Positions 32,601 to 45,600 of a DNA stretch of 64,000 nucleotides are shown in pieces; positions within the stretch are counted from its first letter, which is position 1; each line of letters starts with the position of its first letter. Under the pieces are notes generated by a model. It worked only from the letters and a program-made list of their open reading frames with translations, was not told the DNA's origin and ran no database searches. The stretch lies in assembly GCA_030063045.1 (NCBI GenBank), contig JAQSEB010000147.1:558001-622000 (forward strand), given 5' to 3'. Origin of the DNA: Pratylenchus scribneri (taxonomy: Eukaryota > Nematoda > Chromadorea > Rhabditida > Pratylenchidae). Both the position numbers and the translations under genes were made by a program.

Positions 32601-34592
32601 TTCGTTTTTTTAATATTTTTTTCCCCATTTTTATTATTATAAAAATTAATTTAAATTAAAAATTTCTTCTTTTAATTTATTTATAAATTATCTAAAAATA
32701 TTTTTAATTATTTCGATATTTTTGATCATTTAAGAACCAAAATATTTATAAACAAAAATTTTTTTAATTAATTAATTTATTTATTTTGCAGATCTTTTTC
32801 ATCTTTTTGATTTTTGGCATCATGTTGAACAATTATTATTTGAATTGATTGGCCTATGCATGAATATTCTTCGTTTTTGCTGCTGCATTTAATCCATCAT
32901 AATCAATCAATATTACAATTTATTATTGTTTTTTTGAATCATTTTCGCACCACATTTTCTTTACAATTTTAGCTTTTTTTGAAACAATGAATAAATATAA
33001 AAAACACTACATAAATTCTTTATTATTTTTCAATCTAAATTTAAAAATGTATCCTTCCTCATTTTTATGAATTTATTAATTTAATTTTTAGATTGGCTTG
33101 GCACATTTCCCGAGCATATTCCTCCTTTCTTTTCCATCCCTTCCCCATTGGCCATTTTTCTTTCCTTTTAGCTGCTTTTTTATTTTCCATTTTTGTATCT
33201 TTTTGCGAGTTTTTTGCTTATTCTACCCAATACATTCTACAATAGGATGGCAAATAACAAATAATCAATTCAGAGTAAAAAATGCAATATTTGCGCAATA
33301 ATAGAAAAATTCAAAAATTCCATATAATTTTTTTTTTATTTTATAGAATTAACATTCCTAAAAATGTACTTTAAAACAGGTGAAATTAATTCCAATTTTA
33401 AAATAGGCGGAATTAATTCAAATTTTAAAATAGGCGGAATAAATAAATAAAAAATAAATATCATACATAAATTATTGATCGAACCTAAATTTATGATTAT
33501 GCATGAATGCGTCTCCAGCTGACCTAAATTTATGCTTCTGCCATGATCCTTTTCATCGTACTTGGACATATTTTTACGCAAAAAATGCGGCCGATAATCA
33601 ACAATAAATTTATAAATTAAAAAATTGGTCTAAAATATTTAGTATTTATTTTTCAATTTTGTCACACAATCAATAATTAGACTTTATAGCCAAAGCCGAA
33701 TTCAAGCATTAAATCTTGGGAAAATTCAATTCATAATCGGAAATGTTTTGGATTTAACAATTTTAATTAATATTTTATAAATATTTAAAACTTTTTATTC
33801 AATAGACTTTAACCCTCATACATTTATCAAATCTCAAATCTCAAATATCACGGTCACATTATTTTGAATAAAACATTCGCCTAAATTAATTATATAGAAA
33901 TAGAATTAGATTTTTTAAAATGTTATAAAGACAACTTTTTTTAATAAGAGAAATTTATTTCATAAAATTCGAAGAAAGCAGGTGCAAAATTGCCAGTATC
34001 CTTTTCAAATAAATATGCAGTTTATTAACACGTATAAATTAGATTAAATTGCGACCTTATTATTATAAGATCGTTTTAATGATATATTATTATTTATTTC
34101 ATATGTTTCAAATTTGTTGATTGAATTTTTGGAATGCAATTCATTGAAACGGATAATTACACTTTGAGCACCTAATAGTTCGTCTTTCTAAAAATTTTGT
34201 AAATCAAAATAATAATGAAAATTTTTTTTGAGAAAAATCATTTTATAAAATCAGAAAATGTTTTAATATATCAGAATCAGAACATGTTTTTAATAAATCA
34301 GAACATGTGTTTACGGTTAAAAATAAATTTTATATATATGAGATTATGTTTTACAATTAAAAAATATTTTTATTTGTTAATATTAAATTGGCGATTATAA
34401 ATTTTAGAAATAATCCAAGGTTAACTTCTTTTGAAAGGAGGCTTCTAATAAAAAACATTATAAGTTAATTTTATGAGAATTTTATTTCAATAAAAATTCA
34501 TTAAAAATGAAATATATTAATTTATTATAGAATTGTTATCATCTTCATCATCTCAAATATTATTTTTTAATCATAGGAAATTTATGTCTTCA
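32601..34592. other. Intergenic, 3' flank of srsx-like receptor
   Basis: About 2 kb without a supported gene. It includes a pyrimidine-rich ORF at 33098-33301 (compositional), two 'ATAGGCGGAATTAATTCAAA'-like copies at 33370-33440 related to the 24-bp repeat at 607-994, and a block at 33950-34200 ('AATTTATTTCATAAAATTCG') that recurs in decayed form near 37010, 37085 and 37595. Confidence 0.5.
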
Positions 34593-36521
34593 TCAAATTT
34601 GATTTTGCTGACTTTCAACAATTATTGTATTCTTTTGTGCATTGATTTGTTTATTGCCTATCAATTTGAAGAATGCAAATTTGTATCGATAAAATTCCTT
34701 CAAATATGCTTTTTGGTATTCAGAACTAATTAAAGAAGATTCAACTTTAAATAAGTTGTATTTTAAGACCTGTTAAGTAAAAGAATTGGTGCATTTGAAG
34801 CAGCAGCAATATTCAATCCAATTGCGGTTAAATTATTCAAAAACCAAGATTGAAAAGTTGAAAAGTTGAAAAATAATGTAAAGGTGGCCATCAAATTGGC
34901 GATGAAATAGCCGCCAATATTAATGAAAACAATTAAGAAAATTGAACGGTATAATTTGCGCAAATTCTCATTGTTCGTATTCGCATTCACATCTTTAAAT
35001 TTTTGGATAATTCATTCAGAATTTAAGTATTTTTATGTTCTTTATTTTCTCTAATTCGCCAATCCCACTCTCTCCTCCGTGTATGTTACCATCTAATTAT
35101 ATATTAAATATTAAACATATTCGTAAATATGTGGCTAAAATTTAAATTAAATCTTATAGAAAATATTGAATATGTCCCAATTTTTCGCTGGGTCAACAAT
35201 CAACCTATTATCGTTTATAAGAATAATTGTAGAAATTAAATAGCAGACTATTTGTCTTTCAAATTCTATCAATTTTATTTTAATTGGTTCAGAAATGAAG
35301 GAGCTGTGTCTTTAAAATTAAAAATATCCTTTTTTTATGTAAAACTATGAAATTTTTAGTAATTTCTGGGCATAACAACCTAAATTCCTAAAATAATTTT
35401 AATAAAATTATATATCAGTCGCTATTTAATTTAAATTAAAATCATTAAATGGGAATATGTTAATTTTATTATTTCACAGACCAATTTTGCAAATTACGAT
35501 AATTCCAACGAAAATATATGAACAAATAGCCATAAATAGGGTCGATAGATTCACAAAGAATGTGGATTTTAAAATACCGGGAGCAGAGAACATATTGGAT
35601 ACAGTCCCAGTGACCATAAAATCAGGATATTGGATTGAGGCATAGATCATCGATGAGTAATTATAAAGGGAAAATATCCAAATTAAAAGCAAATGACCAA
35701 TAATATAATTTCGAGTATTGGCATTTCGATAGCTTTGAAAAATATTAATATTAAATATATTTTTATTAACAGGGAACGAATTTATTTAAACTACTCTTAT
35801 TATTATTAAATTATAGCACATACAATATTGGAAAAAGGACGGCAAGAAGACGATCTACACTCAACGAAAATAGCATTATAAAAGCTGCAAAAAAGCCGCC
35901 CAAAGAGAGGGCAAGAATGAACAAGGCAGATTGGAATGGGATAAAATCAATGCCATTTATGAATATCCTTGTTAAATTAATTATATGTCCGGATTGATGG
36001 AGTAGTTCAAAGAAACAATTCAACGCAATTAAAATGCCTGTTTTCGAATGTAGAATTGGATAATGATATCTTGGGATGAAAAAAAAATAATAAAATTTTA
36101 TTAAATTGAATTTTTTTTAATTTGGAAAAAGATTAAAATAATATAAAAGAGAAATTCTCATTTAAATGTCTATATTCTACTTAAATACCCTAGATTATGT
36201 ATTCTGATTAAATTATTTATATTAAAAGATCAGAAGCTACTCCTATTTTTGATGCATTATTTTGACAAATAAATTAATTACAAATTTAAATCCATCCATA
36301 CCTATATTTGATGGTAATATAGCAAACTGAACCATTCAAAAATATTCCAATTGTGCCAATTATTCCAAGCAGAAAAGCTGTTCCGAAAATGAGCAATTGA
36401 AAAGTGCCATTTTGTTGTTGTTTATATTCCAAATAAAGCTGAAATTTGGATGATTTTTATATGAAAAAAAACTGTATTTTACCGGATTCATTTGTGTTAT
36501 GTTCATATTGACATTATTCAT
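34593..36521 (-). CDS. 7TM chemoreceptor, srsx-like
   Basis: Six minus-strand exons: 36521-36483, 36438-36302, 36069-35824, 35732-35482, 34992-34770 and 34725-34593; phases 0, 2, 2, 1, 2; 342 residues. N-terminal 'NIT' is a possible glycosylation site. TM1 'FLLGIIGTIGIFLNGSVCY' has the G-x-x-x-N of rhodopsin-like receptors. TM3 ends 'MLFSLSVDRLLAVLFPI', a D-R-L form of the DRY box as in srsx receptors, TM5 is in exon 4, and exon 5 carries 'LRKLYRSIFLIVFINIGGYF' (K-x-x-R-S-I before TM6) and TM7 'NIAAASNAPILLLNS'. The tail begins 'SEYQKAYLKEFYRYKF', like the 'SxEYR' region after TM7 in this class. The exon 4 donor is placed at G|GTCTGT (35481) because it alone keeps phase with exon 5. Confidence 0.87.
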
Positions 36522-38384
36522 TGTAATTGTAGTCTATATTTTATTTGTATGAATGTTTTTAATTGATGAAATCTATAATTGAAATAATACAAAATTTTCA
36601 TTTTCAATGGAATTTTTTTAGGGAAAAAAAGTCACTAAAAATTTATTTAATGTATGCGTTATATATTGATAATTATAAATATTTGGAGTTTAAAAAATAA
36701 TGGTTAAATTTAAATCAATATAAGATTCATCAGAACTTTTACATTTTGATTATCTAAAATTTGGTATAAAATATTTTTATTAATATATTAAAAGAGATTA
36801 GTAAATTTTTTGTTTATATACTTTTGCTTTCTAAAAGAAAGGATTAGAATAGATTACTCCATATACTTTGGCTTTCTTTTATTCCCAATTGTCAATGTGT
36901 GTCTTATACTTCGAATTCGAATAAAATATTATGATGTTTTTAAAAATTAATATAGAAAATTTTTAATGGCAATCTTTGAGTTAGTAACAATTACGTAAAA
37001 CTGAGACATTTATTTCATAAAATTTGAAGAAAATGAATTATATCATTTTCAAATGGGAACCATAAAATTGAGAATATATTTCACAAAATTTGAAGAAAGC
37101 AGCTAGAAAATTGCTACTGTCCCTTCAAATAAAGGTGAAATTTATTAAAAAGTAAAAATTATATTAATCTTGATAGCTATTATTAAAAAATCGTATATAT
37201 TTTTCACTGTCTATCAAATTGGTTAATTGAATTTTTTTACGGTTGATCTCTTCGAAATGGCGAATTCTTTATTTAACATCGTCTAGTTGATCTCCTCCAA
37301 CTATTTTTTTATGCCAAACTCCATGGAAATTTGAACCACGGAATAAACAATTAATTTGATATGTAATATATTTAATATTTGGAATAAACTAATGGCTAAA
37401 TCAATATATAAAAAGGTTCATCAGAAATGTTTTTTGATAATCAAAACAAAGATTTAATTCTATAGAATTTGGTTTTCAATTCACAGTTATCAATTTGTTC
37501 AATTCGAATATTTGAATATTTATTAAAAATTAATTATATAGAAAATCATTTTTTAAATAGAAATTTGAGATACAAAACACTTCAGCAAAAGTGAGACATT
37601 TCATAAATTTCGAAGAGAGCAATTGGAAAATTGTTACTTTCCGTTAAAATAAAGGTGTATATTGTAGATTAAAATTGCTAATAACTTATTATTAACACGG
37701 ACGATCATTTTAATGATATATAATTATTTATTAACTGTTTGAATTTTTTAGCGGTTGATCTCATCGAAATGTCTAATTGCTAATTTTCACTTCACAGTTC
37801 ACAGTTTCCAACAAGTTTATAAAGTCAAAACTCCATGAAAATTTGAGCCATGGAATAAATAATTAAATTAATGCAGGATAATTTAATTTAATATAAAAAG
37901 ATGATGAAAAAAATGCAGAATGAAATTTAGTGAATTATTTTATTCTTTAATTTAAGTTAACAGAAATCTCTTATCATCTTTAGCGTATTAAAATATTATT
38001 ATAAAGAATAATAGACTAATTTAAATTTTCCGAACATCTATGGTATACTGCTATGGATCAGCGAAATTTTCAATAATTTTTTTACAAAACTCCGTAAATT
38101 TTGAATCAATTGAAATAAAATTATTATCTAATAGGTATCAATTCTTTAATTAATTACAAATTCATCAAAATTTGTTCAGTTATTGGGGAGTTATTATAAA
38201 CAGAGTCATGAACTTTCAGGAAAGCAATTGTATATTTCCATATAAAAAAAATTTCAAATTGCAGATAAATATGACAATTAAATTTACTTATAATAATAAG
38301 TGTTAAATATAGCAGAATATAAATTTGTGAAACTAAAAAAATGAAAATACGTAGAATTTTTTTTATTTTTCCTTTTACAACTCA
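36522..38384. other. Upstream flank with decayed tandem duplications
   Basis: No gene. Blocks at about 37010-37330 and 37590-37860 resemble each other and resemble 33950-34200 downstream of the srsx-like gene: for example 'AATTTGAAGAAAGCAGCTAG' at 37089 and 'AATTTCGAAGAGAGCAATTG' at 37606, and 'CGGTTGATCTCTTCGAAATG' against 'CGGTTGATCTCATCGAAATG'. They are 3'-flank copies left by a tandem duplication. Confidence 0.6.
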
Positions 38385-38490
38385 TAATCTTCATCGTGTT
38401 TGATTTTGTTGACTTTCAACTAAAATGATATTCTTTTGTGCATTGATTTGTTTTTTGCCAATCATTTTGAAGAATGCAAATTTGCATCGA
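38385..38490 (-). pseudogene. Relic of srsx-like receptor last exon
   Basis: Minus-strand reading 'FYRCKFAFFKMIGKKQINAQ' then 'KNIILVESQQNQ' matches the last exon of the srsx-like gene at 34593-34725 almost residue for residue. The rest of the receptor is absent; the copy is cut at about 38500 by a solitary copy of the shared foldback motif ('CAATCGATGCGTCTCGATGA'). The stop of the intact gene is altered. It marks the 3' end of a lost tandem neighbour. Confidence 0.85.
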
Positions 38491-38744
38491 TAAAATTCCT
38501 ACAACAATCGATGCGTCTCGATGAGATCTACAATATAAGGTTTGCACTTTGCAGAGTCTAAACTCTAAAATTGAAATATTTTTGAAATATTCAAAAACAC
38601 TATTTGGTATTTAGTAACAAAAAGAATAAAAGAAGAATTTTTTAATAAAAATATAACTATTATTTGATCCAAAAAATTATCAACAAATGCTATTGTGGAT
38701 TAAAATTATTATTTATAATTTCAAAATATGGGAAAATATCTCCG

Positions 38745-41700
38745 GGGCAAACATCAAGAAAATGGCAAAATCAATGCGCACGCATCAGATATCCAAATAG
38801 CACAGAGAGCTGGGAAATCGAAGGTGCCGTCAAGAAAATGGCCAGATCAATGCGCACGCATCACCCATTCAAAACAATCTGAGCTTGAAAATCGAAGGAT
38901 CTGTCAAGAAAATGGCCAGATTAATGCGCACGCATCACCCATTCAAAACAATCTGAGCTTGAAAATCGAAGGAATTGTCAAGAAAATGGCCAGTTCAATG
39001 CGCGCCCATCACCCATTCAAAACAGCACAGAGAGCTGGGAAATCGAAGGAATTGTCAAGAAAATGGCCAGATTAATGCGCACGCATCACCCATTCAAAAC
39101 AATCTGAGCTTGAAAATCGAAAGAATTGTCAAGAAAATGGGCATCACCCATTCAAAACAATCTGAGCTTGAAAATCGAAGGAATTGTCAAGAAAATGGCC
39201 AAATCAATGCGCACGCATCACCCATTCAAAACAATCTGAGCTTTAAAATCGAAGGAATTGTCAAGAAAATGGCCAAATCAATGCGCACGCATCACCCATT
39301 CAAAACAATCTGAGCTTTAAAATCGAAGGAATTGTCAAGAAAATGGCCAAATCAATGCGCACGCATCACCCATTCAAAACAATCTGAGCTTGAAAATCGA
39401 AGGATCTGTCAAGAAAATGGCCAGATTAATGCGCACGCATCACCCATTCAAAACAATCTGAGCTTGAAAATCGAAGGAATTGTCAAGAAAATGGCCAGTT
39501 CAATGCGCGCCCATCACCCATTCAAAACAGCACAGAGAGCTGGGAAATCGAAGGAATTGTCAAGAAAATGGCCAGATTAATGCGCACGCATCACCCATTC
39601 AAAACAATCTGAGCTTTAAAATCGAAGGAATTGTCAAGAAAATGGCCAAATCAATGCGCACGCATCACCCATTCAAAACAATCTGAGCTTGAAAATCGAA
39701 GGATCTGTCAAGAAAATGGCCAGATTAATGCGCACGCATCACCCATTCAAAACAATCTGAGCTTGAAAATCGAAGGAATTGTCAAGAAAATGGCCAGATC
39801 AATGCGCACGCATCACCCATTCAAAACAATCTGAGCTTTAAAATCGAAGGAATTGTCAAGAAAATGGCCAAATCAATGCGCACGCATCACCCATTCAAAA
39901 CAATCTGAGCTTGAAAATCGAAGGAATTGTCAAGAAAATGGCCAAATCAATGCGCACGCATCACCCATTCAAAACAATCTGAGCTTTAAAATCGAAGGAA
40001 TTGTCAAGAAAATGGCCAGATCAATGCGCACGCATCACCCATTCAAAACAATCTGAGCTTGAAAATCGAAAGAATTGTCAAGAAAATGGCCAGATTAATG
40101 CGCGCCCATCACCCATTCAAAACAGCACAGAGAGCTGGGAAATCGAAGGAATTGTCAAGAAAATGGCCAGATTAATGCGCACGCATCACCCATTCAAAAC
40201 AATCTGAGCTTGAAAATCGAAAGAATTTTTCAAGAAAATGGCCAGATTAATGCGCACGCATCACCCATTCAAAACAATCTGAGCTTGAAAATCGAAGGAA
40301 TTGTCAAGAAAATGGCCAGATTAATGCGCACGCATCACCCATTCAAAACAATCTGAGCTTGAAAATCGAAGGAATTGTCAAGAAAATGGCCAGATCAATG
40401 CGCACGCATCACCCATTCAAAACAATCTGAGCTTGAAAATCGAAGGAATTGTCAAGAAAATGGCCAGTTCAATGCGCGCCCATCACCCATTCAAAACAGC
40501 ACAGAGAGCTGGGAAATCGAAGGAATTGTCAAGAAAATGGCCAGATTAATGCGCACGCATCACCCATTCAAAACAATCTGAGCTTGAAAATCGAAGGAAT
40601 TGTCAAGAAAATGGCCAAATCAATGCGCACGCATCACCCATTCAAAACAATCTGAGCTTGAAAATCGAAGGAATTGTCAAGAAAATGGCCAGATTAATGC
40701 GCACGCATCACCCATTCAAAACAATCTGAGCTTGAAAATCGAAGGAATTGTCAAGAAAATGGCCAGATTAATGCGCACGCATCACCCATTCAAAACAATC
40801 TGAGCTTGAAAATCGAAGGAATTGTCAAGAAAATGGCCAGATCAATGCGCACGCATCACCCATTCAAAACAATCTGAGCTTGAAAATCGAAAGAATTGTC
40901 AAGAAAATGGCCAGATTAATGCGCGCCCATCACCCATTCAAAACAGCACAGAGAGCTGGGAAATCGAAGGAATTGTCAAGAAAATGGCCAGATTAATGCG
41001 CACGCATCACCCATTCAAAACAATCTGAGCTTGAAAATCGAAAGAATTGTCAAGAAAATGGCCAGATTAATGCGCACGCATCACCCATTCAAAACAATCT
41101 GAGCTTGAAAATCGAAGGAATTGTCAAGAAAATGGCCAGATTAATGCGCACGCATCACCCATTCAAAACAATCTGAGCTTGAAAATCGAAGGAATTGTCA
41201 AGAAAATGGCCAGATCAATGCGCACGCATCACCCATTCAAAACAATCTGAGCTTGAAAATCGAAGGAATTGTCAAGAAAATGGCCAGTTCAATGCGCGCC
41301 CATCACCCATTCAAAACAGCACAGAGAGCTGGGAAATCGAAGGAATTGTCAAGAAAATGGCCAGATTAATGCGCACGCATCACCCATTCAAAACAATCTG
41401 AGCTTGAAAATCGAAGGAATTGTCAAGAAAATGGCCAAATCAATGCGCACGCATCACCCATTCAAAACAATCTGAGCTTGAAAATCGAAGGAATTGTCAA
41501 GAAAATGGCCAAATCAATGCGCACGCATCACCCATTCAAAACAATCTGAGCTTTAAAATCGAAGGAATTGTCAAGAAAATGGCCAGATTAATGCGCACGC
41601 ATCACCCATTCAAAACAATCTGAGCTTGAAAATCGAAGGATCTGTCAAGAAAATGGCCAAATCAATGCGCACGCATCACCCATTCAAAACAATCTGAGCT

Positions 41701-42460
41701 TGAAAATCGAAGGAATTGTCAAGAAAATGGCCAGTTCAATGCGCGCCCATCACCCATTCAAAACAGCACAGAGAGCTGGGAAATCGAAGGAATTGTCAAG
41801 AAAATGGCCAGATTAATGCGCACGCATCACCCATTCAAAACAATCTGAGCTTGAAAATCGAAGGAATTGTCAAGAAAATGGCCAAATCAATGCGCACGCA
41901 TCACCCATTCAAAACAATCTGAGCTTGAAAATCGAAGGAATTGTCAAGAAAATGGCCAAATCAATGCGCACGCATCACCCATTCAAAACAATCTGAGCTT
42001 TAAAATCGAAGGAATTGTCAAGAAAATGGCCAGATTAATGCGCACGCATCACCCATTCAAAACAATCTGAGCTTGAAAATCGAAGGATCTGTCAAGAAAA
42101 TGGCCAAATCAATGCGCACGCATCACCCATTCAAAACAATCTGAGCTTTAAAATCGAAGGAATTGTCAAGAAAATGGCCAAATCAATGCGCACGCATCAC
42201 CCATTCAAAACAATCTGAGCTTTAAAATCGAAGGAATTGTCAAGAAAATGGCCAAATCAATGCGCACGCATCACCCATTCAAAACAATCTGAGCTTGAAA
42301 ATCGAAGGATCTGTCAAGAAAATGGCCAGATTAATGCGCACGCATCACCCATTCAAAACAATCTGAGCTTGAAAATCGAAAGAATTGTCAAGAAAATGGC
42401 CAGTTCAATGCGCGCCCATCACCCATTCAAAACAGCACAGAGAGCTGGGAAATCGAAGGG
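38745..42460. repeat. 74-bp satellite, about 50 copies
   Basis: Unit of 74 bp: AATCGAAGGAATTGTCAAGA, AAATGGCCAGATTAATGCGC, ACGCATCACCCATTCAAAAC, AATCTGAGCTTGAA. Three or four unit types differ at fixed sites (GATTAATG / AATCAATG / GTTCAATGCGCGCCC; CTTGAA / CTTTAA; a GCACAGAGAGCTGGG form), and blocks of several units recur, so the array grew by multi-unit duplication. The short ORFs that repeat every 74 bp are by-products. It ends about 150 bp before the start of paralogue P1. Single diverged units lie upstream of P2 at 48090-48310. Confidence 0.97.
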
Positions 42461-42613
42461 ACTCTCACCGGATCAAACTCACGCAATGTTAATTATTCGA
42501 ATCCTAAATAATAAAAAGTGGACAAATTCTCAATTATTATTTCATTAAATTTCGGTTTTTTATTAATTTTCATTTAATTCAAAAGTTTTTAATCTTTCTT
42601 TAAAAATAACAGG

Positions 42614-45600
42614 ATGAGTAAATTATTTGAATGTTCTCTAATTTTTATTGTTGCCTTCATTCTACTGCAGACGAATGAAATGGCGGAAACAGTGAATATA
42701 ATTTCAAAATTCACTTTTGATATTTCTGATGCTGGCCAAAATACGGGCGAAAATAAGCAGAAGATCAGCGAAGCTTTGGGTATACAAATTAATTAAAATT
42801 AAAAATTCAAAATATTTAAATTTTAATAAAATTTTTATTTATTCAATTTAAAAAAATTTTGATTATTTTTTTTATAAAAATTTAAATATTACTACTTTAA
42901 ATTTTTTGCGGAAAGCCTTATTCTTGCATCTAATTTAACTTATTCTTGCATCAAATTTTCCCCGCATCTAATTAATTTTGCATCTAATTTGGTGGAATTT
43001 AAATTAATATATAATAAAAAACGGATTTTCAACATTCCAGAGGTGAGCGGAAGTCAAGAAGGAGGTGCACGGCTAATCCGGCCAAACCAGTTTAAAAGTA
43101 TGGAATTGATAAATTACTTGGTTTTCGATGATGGAGATCATGAAATTGATGTTTATTTCAAGTTTTGGGCCGTTTCGATATTTAAACTGTGTGTGCGAAA
43201 CGGATTTAATCTATTTAGTTTTTGGCTTCGCGAGATTCCTATGCTCCGAACCCTTAACTTTAGTCCCTAGCCACTTGAATATATTCCGCCCCTATCATAA
43301 CCCTAATCCCTCCCTATTTTACCAATTCCAAACTTTTAAATCGGTTTGGCCTAACTAGCCGTGCACCTCTACTTGCCTTCCGCTAACCTCTGGAATTTTG
43401 AAAAACCGTTTTATATTATATATTAATTTAAATTCCACCAAATTAGATGCAAAAATAAGTTAAAATCGATGCAAGAAAAAGGCGCACGTCATTTTTTGTC
43501 TCTTATGGTCACAATTTTAGTTCAATAAACAACGATCCTTTTTTCCGGAATTAAATGATTAAAAGTTCAATAAAACAAAATAATTTTTTTATTATTGCAC
43601 ATTTATAATTGTCCTCATCTCAGGTCGATTAGCCTTTACTTCATTTGAGCTAAAAATTCAGTTGGATTTGTTGGAAGAATTCAATGGAATTATACTATTA
43701 TTTAATTCAGTCTATGGAGATAAAATATTGAATGAGGGCTCATTCAACGAGAAAGAATTTTTTAAAAATGCATTTTGGGTACTTTTCAAAGAAATTAAAT
43801 TCCTGATCGAATTGATCGATGATCAGGAACCGAATCCAATTAGAGAAAGAACATATCAGGTTCATAATCAACTATAAATATAATATTAAAAATTATCTCA
43901 TCATATTTTCATAAAAAAATATATAAAATTTTAAATTTATATTCTTGAGGTTATAAATAGGGCTGGCAAAAAAGATATATAAATAGAGAGAAAATTTCCA
44001 AAAAAAAAGTTACATAAATTCTAAAAAAGTAACAATTTTTTAAATTTTTTGAAGAAAAAAAGCATCATAAATTTTGAAAAATTACCTAATGATGAAAATT
44101 TTTTACCAAAAAATGGTCAAATGAGAAAAATTTTAGAAAAAATTAATTTAATGAAATTATTTTTTCAAAAAATTCCTCGATGAATATTTTTTGTAGAATT
44201 TTCATATTATGATAATTTCCCATTATCGAGGGTTGGATGGGGAGGGGGAACGGGCCACAAGATCAATAATATATATGTTACGACCGATTTTGGAAATTGG
44301 CCTTTTCCAGAAATGACCAGTCACAGGCTGGCCATTCTGGGAATTTCAAATATCGGCCCACCATTTCCGGAAATGGCCAATTTCCGATCGGTCACAACAT
44401 ATAAATATATAAAGATGATTAAGAAGATGATGAAAATTTTCTTCACACCCTCATATTCTTCTTCTTCTTCATCACCATCCTAAACATTCTCATAATCATG
44501 CTTCTTCATCATCATCTTCTTCTTCATCATCTTAGAAGTTAAAAGTGATCAGAAAGTTCAATATTTGAATTCAAATTAAGTTAAAAATGTTTTTTATAAG
44601 CATATTTAACGTTCCGCATGAAAAGTTATGGTACTTGTGCAGTTTGTATCCTCTTTTTTGGAAAGTGCTTGGTCCCTCCTATGGTTTGTCATAATTTGGG
44701 TTAGGGTCAATCAGGGTTGGGTTAGGGATAGGGTGGGATAAAAATCATCTTACGTGTATCCTAAACCCAAGCCCTAACCAAAACCCTGAAACCATAGGGG
44801 GACCAAGCGCTTCCCATAAAAGAGGATACAAACTGCACAAGTATCAAAGTTATTAACTTTAATTGCCGGTCTTAGTTATAATTATAAATAAAATAAAATA
44901 TCGAATTTTTATTTTGATTCACCGAGATCCAAGAATTTCAACATATTGAAAAATACTAAAGGAATCCTAAAATCTAATTAAACTTTCTTTAACAAATAAA
45001 CATAATTCTTAATTAATCAGGAATTGGACCAAGGCCCGAGAAAATATTTTATGAAAAGTAGGAATTATCCATTGCCCAATGATGTGTTCACCCAATTGAA
45101 GCATTGGATGACAAATCAGCTTCGACTTGTTGCGGATGATGGTAATTATATTGAGACGGTCGAGATCGATGTTATGCGAAATGTTTTTTCTCATAATAAT
45201 TTGGCACCGGTAATGAACGAATTGAAGAATATTATGGATGCACCAGCAGAAAGAGGACAACATCAACAACAAAATATTCATCCAACAGCTGGGTAAAATA
45301 ATAGACGGAGGACATTCGTCAATTTACAAAATTTGTTTCCTTTTAATTATTTGTCTAAAGGTTAAGATTTGTGCATAGATTTTTAAAATATTAGGAATTA
45401 AATAATTAGATCATTTTGAATGTAATTGTTCGCTTTCCACTACAATGGAATTTCTTTCTTCGAAAGGGGGATAATCTGGCCTCGCTGGATTGGAGAATGG
45501 ACAGGGAGAGCATTTAATTTAACATTGATAAATACTATTTAAATTGAGGCCTATGGCCAAGGTCATTTTCAATTAAATGAATTTTGGATTCAATGCATCT

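Noticed and set aside
38664..42548. Series of about 67-codon ORFs resembling a repeated peptide gene, or a CRISPR-like array
   Set aside because: Units are contiguous 74-bp satellite copies without unique spacers; each ORF hits a stop in every unit. Not a CRISPR and not a precursor protein.
42989..43358. ORFs of 93 and 76 codons in P1 intron 1
   Set aside because: They lie in the arms and core of a foldback repeat.
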